62,472 nucleotides of DNA, taken from positions 1-62,472 of the forward strand of contig CALWJX010000008.1 of NCBI GenBank assembly GCA_944381085.1, written 5' to 3'. Positions 24,582 through 32,870 of the stretch are shown one piece after another (position 1 is the stretch's first letter; each line of letters opens with the position of its first letter). Made by a program: the position numbers and the translations under genes. This DNA comes from an uncultured Clostridia bacterium (GTDB lineage: Bacteria > Bacillota > Clostridia > Oscillospirales > CAG-272). A model generated the notes under the pieces. It was given only the letters and a program-made list of their open reading frames with translations, ran no database searches and was not told where the DNA came from.

Positions 24582-24860
24582 ATGGATAATCTGTTTAACA
24601 AAGAGTTATGCGCGGAAAGGCATGACAGAATAGAAGAAGAGCTTTTGCGACATGATGATAAAATCGACAGCCTTGAAAAATGTACAATTAAACTGACGCA
24701 GATGATAGACCGTCACGAGGAACAATGCGATGAGTACGAAACAAGGCTGAAAATGCTTGAGAACAAGCCTTTGGATATTTTTACGAAAATAATGAGTTAT
24801 CTTTTGAGCACGGGGTGCGGCGCTTTGGCGGCGTGGCTTGTTCAGAGATTTATGGGTTAA
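24582..24860 (+). CDS. XhlA-like membrane-anchored coiled-coil protein
   Basis: This 92-residue protein has a coiled coil (about residues 8-60, with ERHDRIEEELLRHDDKIDSL and repeated His/Glu/Leu heptads) followed by a single C-terminal hydrophobic segment (IMSYLLSTGCGALAAWLVQRF). The same build is found in XhlA-type hemolysin/holin-associated proteins of phages and phage-like bacteriocins, which sit at the membrane. No clear Shine-Dalgarno precedes the ATG at 24582. No endolysin or second holin gene is adjacent. It is the last gene before the next promoter at 24960. Confidence 0.6.
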   Translation: MDNLFNKELCAERHDRIEEELLRHDDKIDSLEKCTIKLTQMIDRHEEQCDEYETRLKMLENKPLDIFTKIMSYLLSTGCGALAAWLVQRFMG

Positions 24861-24959
24861 TGTTGGATTTTTTGCTGTTTTGTATTGTTGGGATATAGGT
24901 ACCTTGAAATGCAATTGAAATGTTTATTATAAAATATTTTTAAGATTTTATAAAGTCGC

Positions 24960-24988
24960 TTGACAAGATGAAATAATAGTGGTATAAT
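24960..24988 (+). promoter_or_regulatory. Sigma-A promoter of the large membrane protein gene
   Basis: TTGACA (24960-24965) and TATAAT (24983-24988) are separated by exactly 17 bases. The leader is about 300 bases and contains a copy of the dispersed hairpin repeat (25097-25199). It also contains a short GCCTCaaaaGGAGGC-type hairpin near 25055. Confidence 0.85.
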
Positions 24989-25096
24989 TTATGCCAAGGG
25001 AAAATATTCCCGGTTTTGGTTTTACATAACTATAAACTGTGCGCAGATGTCCCCGCCTCAAAAGGAGGCGGCACCGTTTCAAATTTTCTGTGAGAG

Positions 25097-25199
25097 TTAT
25101 AACTGAATTAAAACGTCTTGCCGCTTGATTTTTTCAGCGGGGTGATATAATCTCCCGCTGAAAAGATTTGAATTGAGTGGCGCTGCATCTTGTTGAAGC
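25097..25199 (+). repeat. Dispersed hairpin repeat, copy B
   Basis: This copy begins TTATAACTGAATTA and continues CGTCTTGCCGCTTGATT. It forms a stem TTTTCAGCGGG/CCCGCTGAAAA and ends with ATTGAGTGGCGCTGCATC and TTGTTGAAG. It lies in the leader of the gene at 25300, in the same direction. Confidence 0.75.
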
Positions 25200-25299
25200 T
25201 CCCATTGAAACTTACTGCGCAGGTTTTGTGTCGCAAACTCTGCTACTTACAGGTCAGGCAGAGGGTTGCTTCGATCTGAAAATAATGGAGGAAGTTCAT

Positions 25300-26958
25300 A
25301 TGACCAAATCAAAGAAAATTATACTTTCGGTTGTCGTCGGCACGGTACTTACGGTATTGGCATTCTATTTTACATTGCCTGCCATAAATATTCACGACGA
25401 GAGCTTTTGGATTTTTCTGACTTTTGTTATTGCGTTTTACTCCTTTCCGTTTTTGTTTATCAGAAACGAGGGAGGAAGCGGTTCCGCAAGGGGCGGGGTG
25501 TCGGGTGCTCACGGTTTTAAAAGTTTTAAGATTTCAAAGCTTCCGATTATTCTTATTATAGCGCCTGTCGCGATTCTGATTGTGGGCGGATTTTTGTCGT
25601 CCGAGCTTTTCAACGCGAAAAAATACGCGTCTGTAATAGATGTGCAGGAGGCGGTTTTTGAGGAGGACATGAAAGAAACCGACGAGGTCACAAATATCGC
25701 GCTTATGGACAGTGAGTCGGCTAAGATTATAGGCAACAGGACGCTCGGTTCGCTTTCAGATGTGGTTTCACAGTATGAGATAAGCGATTCATATACACAG
25801 ATAAACTACAAAGGCACCCCCAAAAAGGTTGCCAACCTGGAATATGCCGATTTTTTCAAATGGGTGTCAAACAGGGACAGCGGAGTGCCGGGATATGTAA
25901 TGGTTGATCCGGTAAATAATTCCGCCGAATATATAAAGCTCGACAAACCGTTGAGATATGTCAATTCCGGGTATTTTAACGACAATCTTATCCGTAAGCT
26001 GAGATTTTCGTATCCTACAAAGATCTTTGATTATATAAGTTATGAAATAGACGAAAACGGAGACCCTTATTACATTGTTTCATGCCTTGACGCCAATGTA
26101 ATGCTTTTCGGGGCTATGGATGTAAAAGAGGTCATTATATTTGACCCGTGTACCGGCGAAAGTCAGCTTTATGAGGTCGGCGATGTTCCCGCGTGGGTGG
26201 ATATAGTGTTTTCGGGAGATCTCGCGACCGAAAAGTATAACTGGAAAGGAATGCTTTCGGGCGGATTCTTCAACAGCATTATAGGTCAGAAGAATTGCAG
26301 ACAGACTACGGATGACTACGGGTTCATAGTTATAGAGGACGATGTGTGGTACTTTACCGGTGTTACCTCGATTACAAGCGATGAGTCCAATATAGGATTT
26401 ATTACGACAAACGCGCGTACCGGAGAGTATAAATATTATCCGGTAGTCGGAGCGGAAGAGTATTCCGCGATGAAATCGGCGGAGGGACAGGTTCAGGAAA
26501 AAAGGTATGAAGCTTCTTTTCCGTCCCTTATAAATGTTTCGGGGCAGGCGACATATATAATGGTGCTGAAGGATTCAGGCGGACTTGTAAGGCTGTACGC
26601 GCTTGTAAATGTTGAAAATTACAGTATCGTCGCTACCGGAGAGACTCAGGCTCAGGCAATGGTCGAATATAAAAGATTATTGGCGTCAAACGGAATCGTA
26701 CAGGAGGACCCGGAACCCGAAGAGGAATTCGCCGAATCTACGTTTACGGTGCTTTCGGTAAGGGACGTGGTTATTGACAGAAACAGCTTCGTCTATATAG
26801 AAGGCAATGACGGTGTTATTTACAAAGGTAGTATATCGGATAACGAAAGTCTTATATTTATAGGAGCGGGCGACAGATTAAAGGCGGAATACTCGGATAC
26901 GGATATCGCGAATATCCGCAAAATAGAAAGCTTTACTTTTGTAGAAGCCGCCGGTTAA
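25300..26958 (+). CDS. Large membrane protein with extracytoplasmic domain, function unknown
   Basis: This 552-residue protein has an N-terminal transmembrane segment (about 8-26), a second (about 33-50) and a third near 82-104 (LPIILIIAPVAILIVGGF). A long, mostly beta-rich and acidic extracytoplasmic part of more than 400 residues follows. Recurrent blocks in the latter include YIVSCLDANVMLFGAMDV, IIFDPCTGESQLYEVGDVP, FIVIEDDVWYFTGVTSITSDESN and GETQAQAMVEYKRLL, which suggest a repeated beta-propeller-like fold. The first is like a membrane protein I associate with Clostridia, but I know no function. GGAGG at 25287-25291 decides the ATG at 25300. It has its own consensus promoter and shares a terminator with topB. 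It may or may not belong to the capsid cluster. Confidence 0.65.
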   Translation: MTKSKKIILSVVVGTVLTVLAFYFTLPAINIHDESFWIFLTFVIAFYSFPFLFIRNEGGSGSARGGVSGAHGFKSFKISKLPIILIIAPVAILIVGGFLSSELFNAKKYASVIDVQEAVFEEDMKETDEVTNIALMDSESAKIIGNRTLGSLSDVVSQYEISDSYTQINYKGTPKKVANLEYADFFKWVSNRDSGVPGYVMVDPVNNSAEYIKLDKPLRYVNSGYFNDNLIRKLRFSYPTKIFDYISYEIDENGDPYYIVSCLDANVMLFGAMDVKEVIIFDPCTGESQLYEVGDVPAWVDIVFSGDLATEKYNWKGMLSGGFFNSIIGQKNCRQTTDDYGFIVIEDDVWYFTGVTSITSDESNIGFITTNARTGEYKYYPVVGAEEYSAMKSAEGQVQEKRYEASFPSLINVSGQATYIMVLKDSGGLVRLYALVNVENYSIVATGETQAQAMVEYKRLLASNGIVQEDPEPEEEFAESTFTVLSVRDVVIDRNSFVYIEGNDGVIYKGSISDNESLIFIGAGDRLKAEYSDTDIANIRKIESFTFVEAAG

Positions 26959-27003
26959 GCGCGTAATAGTGCCGCTGTTATAACAGTACAGGAAATTGAA
27001 AAT

Positions 27004-27042
27004 GGGGCTGCTCAAAACGCAAACAGCGTTGAGAGCAGCCCC
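27004..27042. terminator. Bidirectional terminator between convergent genes
   Basis: GGGGCTGCTC (27004-27013) pairs perfectly with GAGCAGCCCC (27033-27042). An inner ACGC/GCGT stem extends it. T-rich tracts flank both sides, so it can end transcription from both the membrane protein gene and topB. Confidence 0.78.
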
Positions 27043-27067
27043 GGTTTATTTTGCGGGAAATACAATT

Positions 27068-29203
27068 TCAGTCGTCAAAGTCAAAAACAATTTTTTCTCC
27101 GTCAAGTTTAAGTCTTGCGGAAAATTGTTTGCCGTTTTTTGAAATAAAGCCCTGGATTTTTGAAGTTCTGCCTTCGGACAGCAGAAGTTTAGCGTTTGAT
27201 ATGGATACGGCGCGGCCGCATAAAAAGCAGGGCACTTTGAATTTGCAGCCGTCTTTATATCCGGTGCACCCGTAACTGAATTTGCCCTTTATAACATCTC
27301 TTCCGCATAAGGGACATTTGCCTACGAGATCTTTGTAAAATCCCGTATCCGTATCTGTCTCGGGTGTGGTTTCCTTTTTCTCAAACACCTCGGAAATTTC
27401 ACGCTTGGCGAGTTCTATGCTTTCGGATATTGTCATATCCCGCCGGTAAACCTTTTTCAGCGCCTGCCCGACAAGGCTGGTCTTGTATTTGTCCATCGAG
27501 ATCCGCATCCGGTCGAGCTGCTCGATAAGATATTCTCCTCCGGGCAGAATGGTGTATACGTCTTTTTTAAGCTGAATGTAACCCGATTTTTTGGCGTTGT
27601 CTATTATTCCCGTGCGCGTCGCCTCGGTTCCGAGCTCCAGTCCTTCAAAAATCGCCCTGTAATCCTCCTCGTCGTTTTCACTGTCACGGTCGGATTTTTC
27701 CGCGTTTGCCGCGGCTTTTTCCTCACGGAAGGGATTTTTCAGATAGTTGTTTAGCGTCTCTATCGTGTAATGCTTAGGAGGGCTTGTCTGCTTTTCGGTC
27801 GGCATAAAATTTATGTTTACAATGTCGCCCTTTTCCAACGGGGGAAGTATCTTGTCTTTTTTTTCACTGTCGTCAAATCGTAAAAAGCCTTTCTGCACAA
27901 TAACCGTTCCCCTGAGCGTAAATTGCTCGTAACCTCCTACGTCTATCACAATTTCGGTTTTCTGGGCAAGACAGTCCTCTTCGCAGAAAACCGCGACGAA
28001 TCGTCGGAATACCGTTTGATAGACCTGCATTTCACGTTCGTTCAGGGATTCTTTGTTTGGTATTTTGTATGTAGGCGTAAGCGCCGAGTGGCTTTCGATT
28101 TTGGAATCGTCAAATATGTTTTTGCCGTCCTTGAAAACCACGGGATAACCTATCGTCTTTATATTCGAGATGATTTTTCGTATCTTGTCCTTTTCGTTTG
28201 TGGCAAGATATTCCGAGTTTGTTCTCGGATATGTAAGGTAACCCTCTTCATAGAGCTTCTGAACTATGGCAAGGCTGTCCGCCATTGACATCTTGTACTT
28301 TTTGCCGAGCAGATTCTGAAGCTTTGAAAGCGAGAACAGCTTTCCGGGATTGATTTTTTCTTTTTTTGTCTTTTTTGACAATACGTATGCGCCGGCGGCA
28401 TTGTATTTGTCGCAGAGCTCCTGCGCTTCGCGGGGGCGGTTTTTGTCAAACTTTGTTTTGCTTATGAGCTCTATTTCCTCGCCCTTGGTTTTTTCCTTTG
28501 AGACCGCGGCAAGGTAAACGTCGGGGACAAAATGACGTATTTCCATATCCCGGTCGTAAATCGCTTTGACAATAGGCACTATTACTCTGCCTACCCTGAG
28601 CAGCGTGCCGGTCTTAAGCGTGGCGAATCTTGTGAGATTAACGCCGTACAGCCAGTCTATATATGTTCTCGCGAAACCCTCGTCCGCCAGATTGTCGTAT
28701 TCTTCCTCGGATTTCATCTCAAGTATGGCTTTCCGGACTGTTTCCGGGGTCTGGTCGGGAAGCCAAAGCCGTTTGAACTGTTTCCCGGTTCTTTCAAGCG
28801 CGCCGGTCTTTTCCACGCAGATGCGGATGATTATTTCGCCCTCGCGGTCTGAGTCCCCGGCGTTTACAATTGTATCAACGTCTTCGCGGCAGCAAAGGTA
28901 TTTGATTGTTTCAAACTGCTTAAGCGTGCCGGGATCCGTTTTTTTGTCCGAGCCGGTTTTAAGCTTGAATTCAAAATGCTCGGGAAAACACGGAATGCTC
29001 TCAAGCGACCATTTGCCCGAGGTTTTTGTGTAATCCTCAATATCGCACAAAGAAAAAAGATGCCCGAACGCCCATGTTACAAGAAAATTGCCTCCTTCAT
29101 AATATCCGTTTTTCTTTTTCATTTCCGTATTTGACGGTATATTTTGAATTCCCGCGACGATATTTCTCGCAAGACTTGGCTTTTCCGCAATGATTACAGT
29201 CAT
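27068..29203 (-). CDS. topB: DNA topoisomerase III
   Basis: This 711-residue type IA topoisomerase cleaves one DNA strand and passes another, decatenating replication intermediates. The Toprim domain shows IIAEKPS with Glu7 and the acidic triad in AGDSDREGE (Asp117, Asp119, Glu121). The catalytic tyrosine is in LTYPRT (Tyr325). The C-terminus has a zinc-ribbon with CPLCGRD, a later Cys pair and CFLCGR. AAAGG precedes the ATG. It is transcribed alone and is not flanked by conjugation genes, although topB is often found on mobile elements. The sequence GRVIVPIV differs from the common GRVQTPTL at the same place, which may be a variant. Confidence 0.93.
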   Translation of the reverse strand: MTVIIAEKPSLARNIVAGIQNIPSNTEMKKKNGYYEGGNFLVTWAFGHLFSLCDIEDYTKTSGKWSLESIPCFPEHFEFKLKTGSDKKTDPGTLKQFETIKYLCCREDVDTIVNAGDSDREGEIIIRICVEKTGALERTGKQFKRLWLPDQTPETVRKAILEMKSEEEYDNLADEGFARTYIDWLYGVNLTRFATLKTGTLLRVGRVIVPIVKAIYDRDMEIRHFVPDVYLAAVSKEKTKGEEIELISKTKFDKNRPREAQELCDKYNAAGAYVLSKKTKKEKINPGKLFSLSKLQNLLGKKYKMSMADSLAIVQKLYEEGYLTYPRTNSEYLATNEKDKIRKIISNIKTIGYPVVFKDGKNIFDDSKIESHSALTPTYKIPNKESLNEREMQVYQTVFRRFVAVFCEEDCLAQKTEIVIDVGGYEQFTLRGTVIVQKGFLRFDDSEKKDKILPPLEKGDIVNINFMPTEKQTSPPKHYTIETLNNYLKNPFREEKAAANAEKSDRDSENDEEDYRAIFEGLELGTEATRTGIIDNAKKSGYIQLKKDVYTILPGGEYLIEQLDRMRISMDKYKTSLVGQALKKVYRRDMTISESIELAKREISEVFEKKETTPETDTDTGFYKDLVGKCPLCGRDVIKGKFSYGCTGYKDGCKFKVPCFLCGRAVSISNAKLLLSEGRTSKIQGFISKNGKQFSARLKLDGEKIVFDFDD

Positions 29204-29466
29204 ATGTAGCCTTTCTTATTCCGATCTTTTGCTCTGTTTAACTCCTTGATAAACCGGAATTTAGCAAAGTCTTTTTTATCCAATCCCCGGAAAATTCCGG
29301 CTGCGCATTTGTGTGAAACCGATACTCTCGTTTTTCGGGTCGGTATGATACGGAGTTTCGTTTTTCACAGCCGTCTTTTTTTTGCTTCCGCATAATTCCG
29401 CAGTGGAACTAATATAATGACCGATATTCCGAATCGGTGATTATTCTTACTGTCAATTGTCGATTT

Positions 29467-29495
29467 ATTTTATCATAAATTCTGTATTTTGTCAA
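29467..29495 (-). promoter_or_regulatory. Sigma-A promoter, probably of topB
   Basis: On the minus strand TTGACA (29490-29495) and TAAAAT (29467-29472) are separated by 17 bases. The leader to topB is about 260 bases. Confidence 0.65.
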
Positions 29496-29665
29496 TAGAA
29501 ACGTGAAGGGTGCATACACGGCTCACGCAGGAAAACATGCAAAAAAGAAGCACATGTAAAGAATGGCTGATATCTGTACTTTCATCAATGTAATGCCGTT
29601 TCATTTTGTAATGCCGCAATATAATTGAATACTTTACATCCAATCATTCCGGCTGATTACAAAAG

Positions 29666-29715
29666 CCGAAGGGAGAGAATTTCCTTACGAAGCCTCTCCT
29701 TTCGGTCTTTTTTTG
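29666..29715. terminator. Terminator-like hairpin after the solute-binding protein gene
   Basis: CCGAAGGGAGAG (29666-29677) pairs with CTCTCCTTTCGG (29694-29705) with one G-U pair. A long T-run follows on the plus strand and CTTTTG on the minus strand, so it can stop the lipoprotein gene's message. Confidence 0.6.
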
Positions 29716-29803
29716 ATATTTGAGGTGAAACAGCAAGATTAAAAAAGGGACGGGTCAAAAGCTTTAAAGAAGCGATTGACTCAGTCCACAATGTTTTTAT
29801 TCG

Positions 29804-31291
29804 TTAAGGCTGATAGTTGTCAAAGAAATTGAACAGATTCTGGTAATATCTCTTATAGCTCCGCTCGTTTCTTTTCCATGTCGAAGCCCAGTTGTCGTTA
29901 TTCGCCGCCACAAGCTCCTGCATGAGGAACGCGGCTCCGCTCCATGAGTTGTATATAAAACCGAAATCAAAAACCCTGCTGTCCAGAATCATGTCAAGTA
30001 TCTGTGAGGAGATTTCGTCTTTCATGCCCTGATATTTCAATGCTCTGCTGTAGTATTCCGGCATTACAAGCATGTAAGTCTGAGCGCACAGCGCCTCGGT
30101 GACCGCGCCGGTGAGCTCCATTTCAGCTTCCGTATTGATTGATTTCGGAACGGCAAGTACATCGTGAGCGCCGTTTGACATGGTGTGATACTCTGTCTGT
30201 TCCACGTTCCACTTGGGGTACGGAATAAGCCCGATGTCGTTCATGTCCCCGAAGTATGAGAGTGAGTTTCCGACTTCTCCCATACAGAAAACGGCTCTTT
30301 CTTCCATAAAGATATCGTATGATGTGTCACGATCGCTCGTCGCGTAGGTCCCCGGGTTGTCATGCGCAAGGTTATTGAGCTGGACCACGATTTCCGGCAT
30401 TTTTTCGGTGTTGAGCGCGAGGGTGAGAGTCCCGTCGCTGTTTCTCCGCATTATCGGGTTGTCAAACGCCCATTGAAACGCTGCCGTATGAGTTCCGCCG
30501 GTCCTCATCGAAAGTCCGTAAAAGTCATTTTCGTCAGCTTTTGAATTCGCATTGAGGTCGCTGTAGATGTCTTTTGACAGTTCCGTAAGTTTACCCAGAG
30601 TCCATTCTCCGTTGAGTACCGTCTGGTAAATGTCTCCGAGCGCGTATTCCTCGGCGAGCGTTTTGTTGAAATACATGCAGAATGTATAAGCCATGGCGGT
30701 CAAAGCGTAGTCGCCTACCGCGAAGAAAGCTATTCCGTTATATGTACTGTCCTCGACAGTACTCGATGACCACCAGGGATTTTCAAAGTCAACATAGGGA
30801 AGTTCGTACCAGTTTCTCAGACAGTCTTTGAGTATTACCTGACCGAGACTTATTACATGGTGGCTTACGAGATCATATGTATCGTCCTGAGTTTTGACCG
30901 CTTTTTCTATTTCGCTCAGAATTTCCGGGTCGCTCTTGGAGTAGTCTTCGTAAAATTCGATATTGAGATTTTCACATACGGTCAGATTCCGCAGATATAT
31001 TGAGTCATCCACGTTGTCCCCCGTCATCTCGTCAACATAGAAATCGTATACGGATACAGGTTGAGCAAGTACGATAAATTCTTCTCCTTCAAAATCCAAG
31101 TCGGGAAATTCATAAGTCAGTTCGCTCTCCGCGTCGGTAATTTCCGATCCCGTACCCGCCGCGGCTTTGTCGGTAGAAGTTTCTTTTCCGGTATTATCGG
31201 TTTCATTTGCGCAGGCGGGGAAAAGCAGTAAAATTGACAGGGAAGCGAGAATCAAACAGGTCATTTTGATAAATAAACGATGTTTTGGCAT
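29804..31291 (-). CDS. Extracellular solute-binding lipoprotein
   Basis: This 495-residue lipoprotein has a signal peptide (about 1-27, MTCLILASLSILLLFPAC, lipobox FPAC) and an extracellular solute-binding domain of the family 1 type (blocks EFPDLDFEGEEFIVLAQ, FAVGDYALTAMAYTFCMYFNK and WAFDNP). These proteins deliver sugars or oligosaccharides to an ABC permease. No permease genes are adjacent, so it is an orphan receptor that must share a permease encoded elsewhere. AGGAGG before the ATG (31291) supports the start. The ligand cannot be deduced from sequence. Aromatic-rich stretches such as ENPWWSSSTVEDSTYNG are common in this group. Confidence 0.82.
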   Translation of the reverse strand: MPKHRLFIKMTCLILASLSILLLFPACANETDNTGKETSTDKAAAGTGSEITDAESELTYEFPDLDFEGEEFIVLAQPVSVYDFYVDEMTGDNVDDSIYLRNLTVCENLNIEFYEDYSKSDPEILSEIEKAVKTQDDTYDLVSHHVISLGQVILKDCLRNWYELPYVDFENPWWSSSTVEDSTYNGIAFFAVGDYALTAMAYTFCMYFNKTLAEEYALGDIYQTVLNGEWTLGKLTELSKDIYSDLNANSKADENDFYGLSMRTGGTHTAAFQWAFDNPIMRRNSDGTLTLALNTEKMPEIVVQLNNLAHDNPGTYATSDRDTSYDIFMEERAVFCMGEVGNSLSYFGDMNDIGLIPYPKWNVEQTEYHTMSNGAHDVLAVPKSINTEAEMELTGAVTEALCAQTYMLVMPEYYSRALKYQGMKDEISSQILDMILDSRVFDFGFIYNSWSGAAFLMQELVAANNDNWASTWKRNERSYKRYYQNLFNFFDNYQP

Positions 31292-31641
31292 ATATATCCT
31301 CCTATAGATTTATTGACATATTATTACCCATAAGTGAATTTTTATGACGCGGATTTTGAGCTGATTTTTTGACTGTCTTTACAGAGTCGAAATATTATGT
31401 GTTTTTCCGGTACATTACAGAAAATTCAAGTAATAATATGAGCGTCGCCGCCAATCTGCGACTGTACAGATTATAGCATATCCGGGTTAAAACGGAAATC
31501 ATATTATATTTAAAATCAGGTAAAATAAGACAATTCTATTATTTGTGCGCCGTTGCCTTTATGCGGAGCATATTAAATATTATGCGCGCCGGAACGTATT
31601 GTTGCTTTTAAAAAGAAATTTGTAAAAAACGAAAAAATCTA

Positions 31642-31670
31642 TTGACAAATGAATAAATTTATGGTAAAAT
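31642..31670 (+). promoter_or_regulatory. Sigma-A promoter of rplU-prp-rpmA
   Basis: TTGACA (31642-31647) and TAAAAT (31665-31670) are separated by 17 bases. Confidence 0.8.
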
Positions 31671-31676
31671 AGAATG

Positions 31677-31756
31677 CCGCCTGAAAATGGCTTTTTGCAA
31701 GCGTTGTCTGCATTCGGGCAGCCGCCATTGTTCAGCGAGACTTATATGAAAGAGAG
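31677..31756 (+). promoter_or_regulatory. Candidate L21 ribosomal-protein leader
   Basis: The leader between promoter and rplU folds into short stems and ends with a conserved-looking ATGAAAGAGAGGTG. Firmicutes carry a structured L21 leader at this position that controls rplU-rpmA. The match is by position and the 3' purine-rich end only, so this is tentative. Confidence 0.4.
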
Positions 31757-31765
31757 GTGCTTTTC

Positions 31766-32077
31766 GTGTTTGCTATAATTGAGACCGGCGGAAAGCAGTA
31801 TAAAGTAACGGAGCAGGATATTATCTTTATTGAAAAGCTTGACTGCGCTGAGGGAGAGGAAATTACATTTGACAAAGTTTACGCGATTTCCTCCGGCACG
31901 GGCTTTAAAGCGGGAACTCCCACGGTTGAGGGAGCTGTCGTAAAGGGCGTTGTGCAGAAGAACGGTAAGGGAAAGAAGATTTATGTCTTCAAGTACAAGT
32001 CAAAGAAAAACGAGAAAAAGAAAATGGGTCACAGACAGCCGTACACCAAGGTTCAGATAACGTCTATCGTTGGCTGA
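31766..32077 (+). CDS. rplU: 50S ribosomal protein L21
   Basis: This 103-residue L21 starts as [17 protein letters not shown], the standard N-terminus, and ends with [14 protein letters not shown]. The GTG at 31766 is chosen because it gives the family's N-terminus and AGAGG lies 8 bases upstream; an in-frame GTG at 31757 adds three residues. It is the first gene of the rplU-prp-rpmA operon typical of Firmicutes, with prp 12 bases downstream. Confidence 0.97.
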   Translation: MFAIIETGGKQYKVTEQDIIFIEKLDCAEGEEITFDKVYAISSGTGFKAGTPTVEGAVVKGVVQKNGKGKKIYVFKYKSKKNEKKKMGHRQPYTKVQITSIVG

Positions 32078-32088
32078 TATTTTGCGGT

Positions 32089-32457
32089 ATGACAAAAATT
32101 GTATTTTATCGCAGCGGCGGTGTGTTTTACGGCTTTGAGGAGCAGGGGCATACTGGATACGGCGAGGAAGGCAACGATGTGCTTTGCGCCGCGCTGTCCG
32201 CGATGACTATGCTTATAATCAATACGGTAGAGGTGGCTTACGATTCCCATATTGATTATGAAATTGACGATAAAACAACGGACATACGTATAAAATCCAA
32301 GTCGGCGCTTCCTCAATACGAGGAGGATGAGCTGAAAAGGTATGCGGTTTCCGGAATATTCCTTGCTTATTACAAGCAGATTCAGGATATGATGGAGGAA
32401 TATTACGAATATCTTGACATGTCTGTGATTGACAAGCCATATGAGGATGAAGATTAG
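32089..32457 (+). CDS. prp: Ribosomal-processing cysteine protease Prp
   Basis: This 122-residue protein is the housekeeping Prp (YsxB). In Firmicutes it removes the N-terminal extension of L27, an essential step of ribosome assembly. The catalytic pair is in QGHTGYGEEGND-VLCAALSA, His21 and Cys33. It lies between rplU and rpmA, the usual place, and the neighbouring L27 carries the extension ([14 protein letters not shown]). The C-terminus is acidic (EEYYEYLDMS, then DED). A second Prp homolog is encoded in the capsid cluster at 21660. Confidence 0.92.
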   Translation: MTKIVFYRSGGVFYGFEEQGHTGYGEEGNDVLCAALSAMTMLIINTVEVAYDSHIDYEIDDKTTDIRIKSKSALPQYEEDELKRYAVSGIFLAYYKQIQDMMEEYYEYLDMSVIDKPYEDED

Positions 32458-32501
32458 ATTTCGGGTCCTTGGCAATTAAAAAATAATCGGAGGAAAAGAT
32501 A

Positions 32502-32780
32502 ATGGTAAAGCTCAGTTTACAGTTTTTTGCTCATAAAAAGGGTGTTGGTTCCACGAAGAACGGCCGTGACAGTGAGTCAAAGCGGCTTGGCGTAAAGAGA
32601 GCCGACGGGCAGGCGGTTTTAGCCGGTAATATTATTGTAAGACAAAGAGGGACGGCGATACATCCCGGAAACAATGTAGGTAAGGGCAAGGATGATACGC
32701 TTTTTGCGCTTATCGACGGAAAAGTCAAATTTGAGCAGAAGACAAAAGATAAAAAACAGGTCAGCGTTTACGCGGACTGA
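32502..32780 (+). CDS. rpmA: 50S ribosomal protein L27, with Prp-cleaved extension
   Basis: This 92-residue L27 has the Firmicutes-type N-terminal extension MVKLSLQFF before [15 protein letters not shown]; Prp is expected to cut between Phe9 and Ala10. The mature N-terminus reaches into the peptidyl transferase centre. AATCGGAGG lies before the ATG. It is followed by an intrinsic terminator at 32806. Confidence 0.97.
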   Translation: MVKLSLQFFAHKKGVGSTKNGRDSESKRLGVKRADGQAVLAGNIIVRQRGTAIHPGNNVGKGKDDTLFALIDGKVKFEQKTKDKKQVSVYAD

Positions 32781-32805
32781 TATAACGCGGTATTATACCG
32801 CATGG

Positions 32806-32838
32806 ATAAGGATACGGTTTTTCCGCATCCTTATTTTT
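32806..32838 (+). terminator. Intrinsic terminator of the rplU-prp-rpmA operon
   Basis: ATAAGGATACGG pairs with CCGCATCCTTAT around a T5 loop, with one internal mismatch, and a T-run follows. It lies 25 bases after the rpmA stop. Confidence 0.82.
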
Positions 32839-32870
32839 ACAATTAACAGAAAACGACTGAGAGAAAAGCT

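Larger units (their letters stand above)
29204..29803. other. 600-base intergenic region upstream of topB
   Basis: This region has no gene. It contains the topB promoter (29467-29495), an imperfect inverted repeat around 29417-29446 (GACCGATATTCCGAATCGGT) that could be a regulator site or hairpin, and a terminator-like stem at 29666-29715 after the solute-binding protein gene. Confidence 0.6.
31292..31765. other. Divergent intergenic region, lipoprotein gene and rplU
   Basis: This 474-base region separates the solute-binding gene from rplU. The rplU promoter and a leader with several hairpins (31677-31756) occupy the right end. The left part is AT-rich and I saw no clear promoter for the lipoprotein gene. 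Confidence 0.5.

Noticed and set aside
17400..25200. Attachment-site repeats flanking the capsid cluster
   Set aside because: By eye no convincing direct repeat was found at both ends; the repeat copy near 25097 belongs to the dispersed family.
25177..25299. Upstream extension of the large membrane protein gene
   Set aside because: The frame is open, but it is made of repeat copy B and flanking DNA, and GGAGG at 25287 clearly selects the ATG at 25300.
27068..29203. Conjugative or integrative element around topB
   Set aside because: No relaxase, type IV secretion or integrase gene is beside it; topB stands alone.
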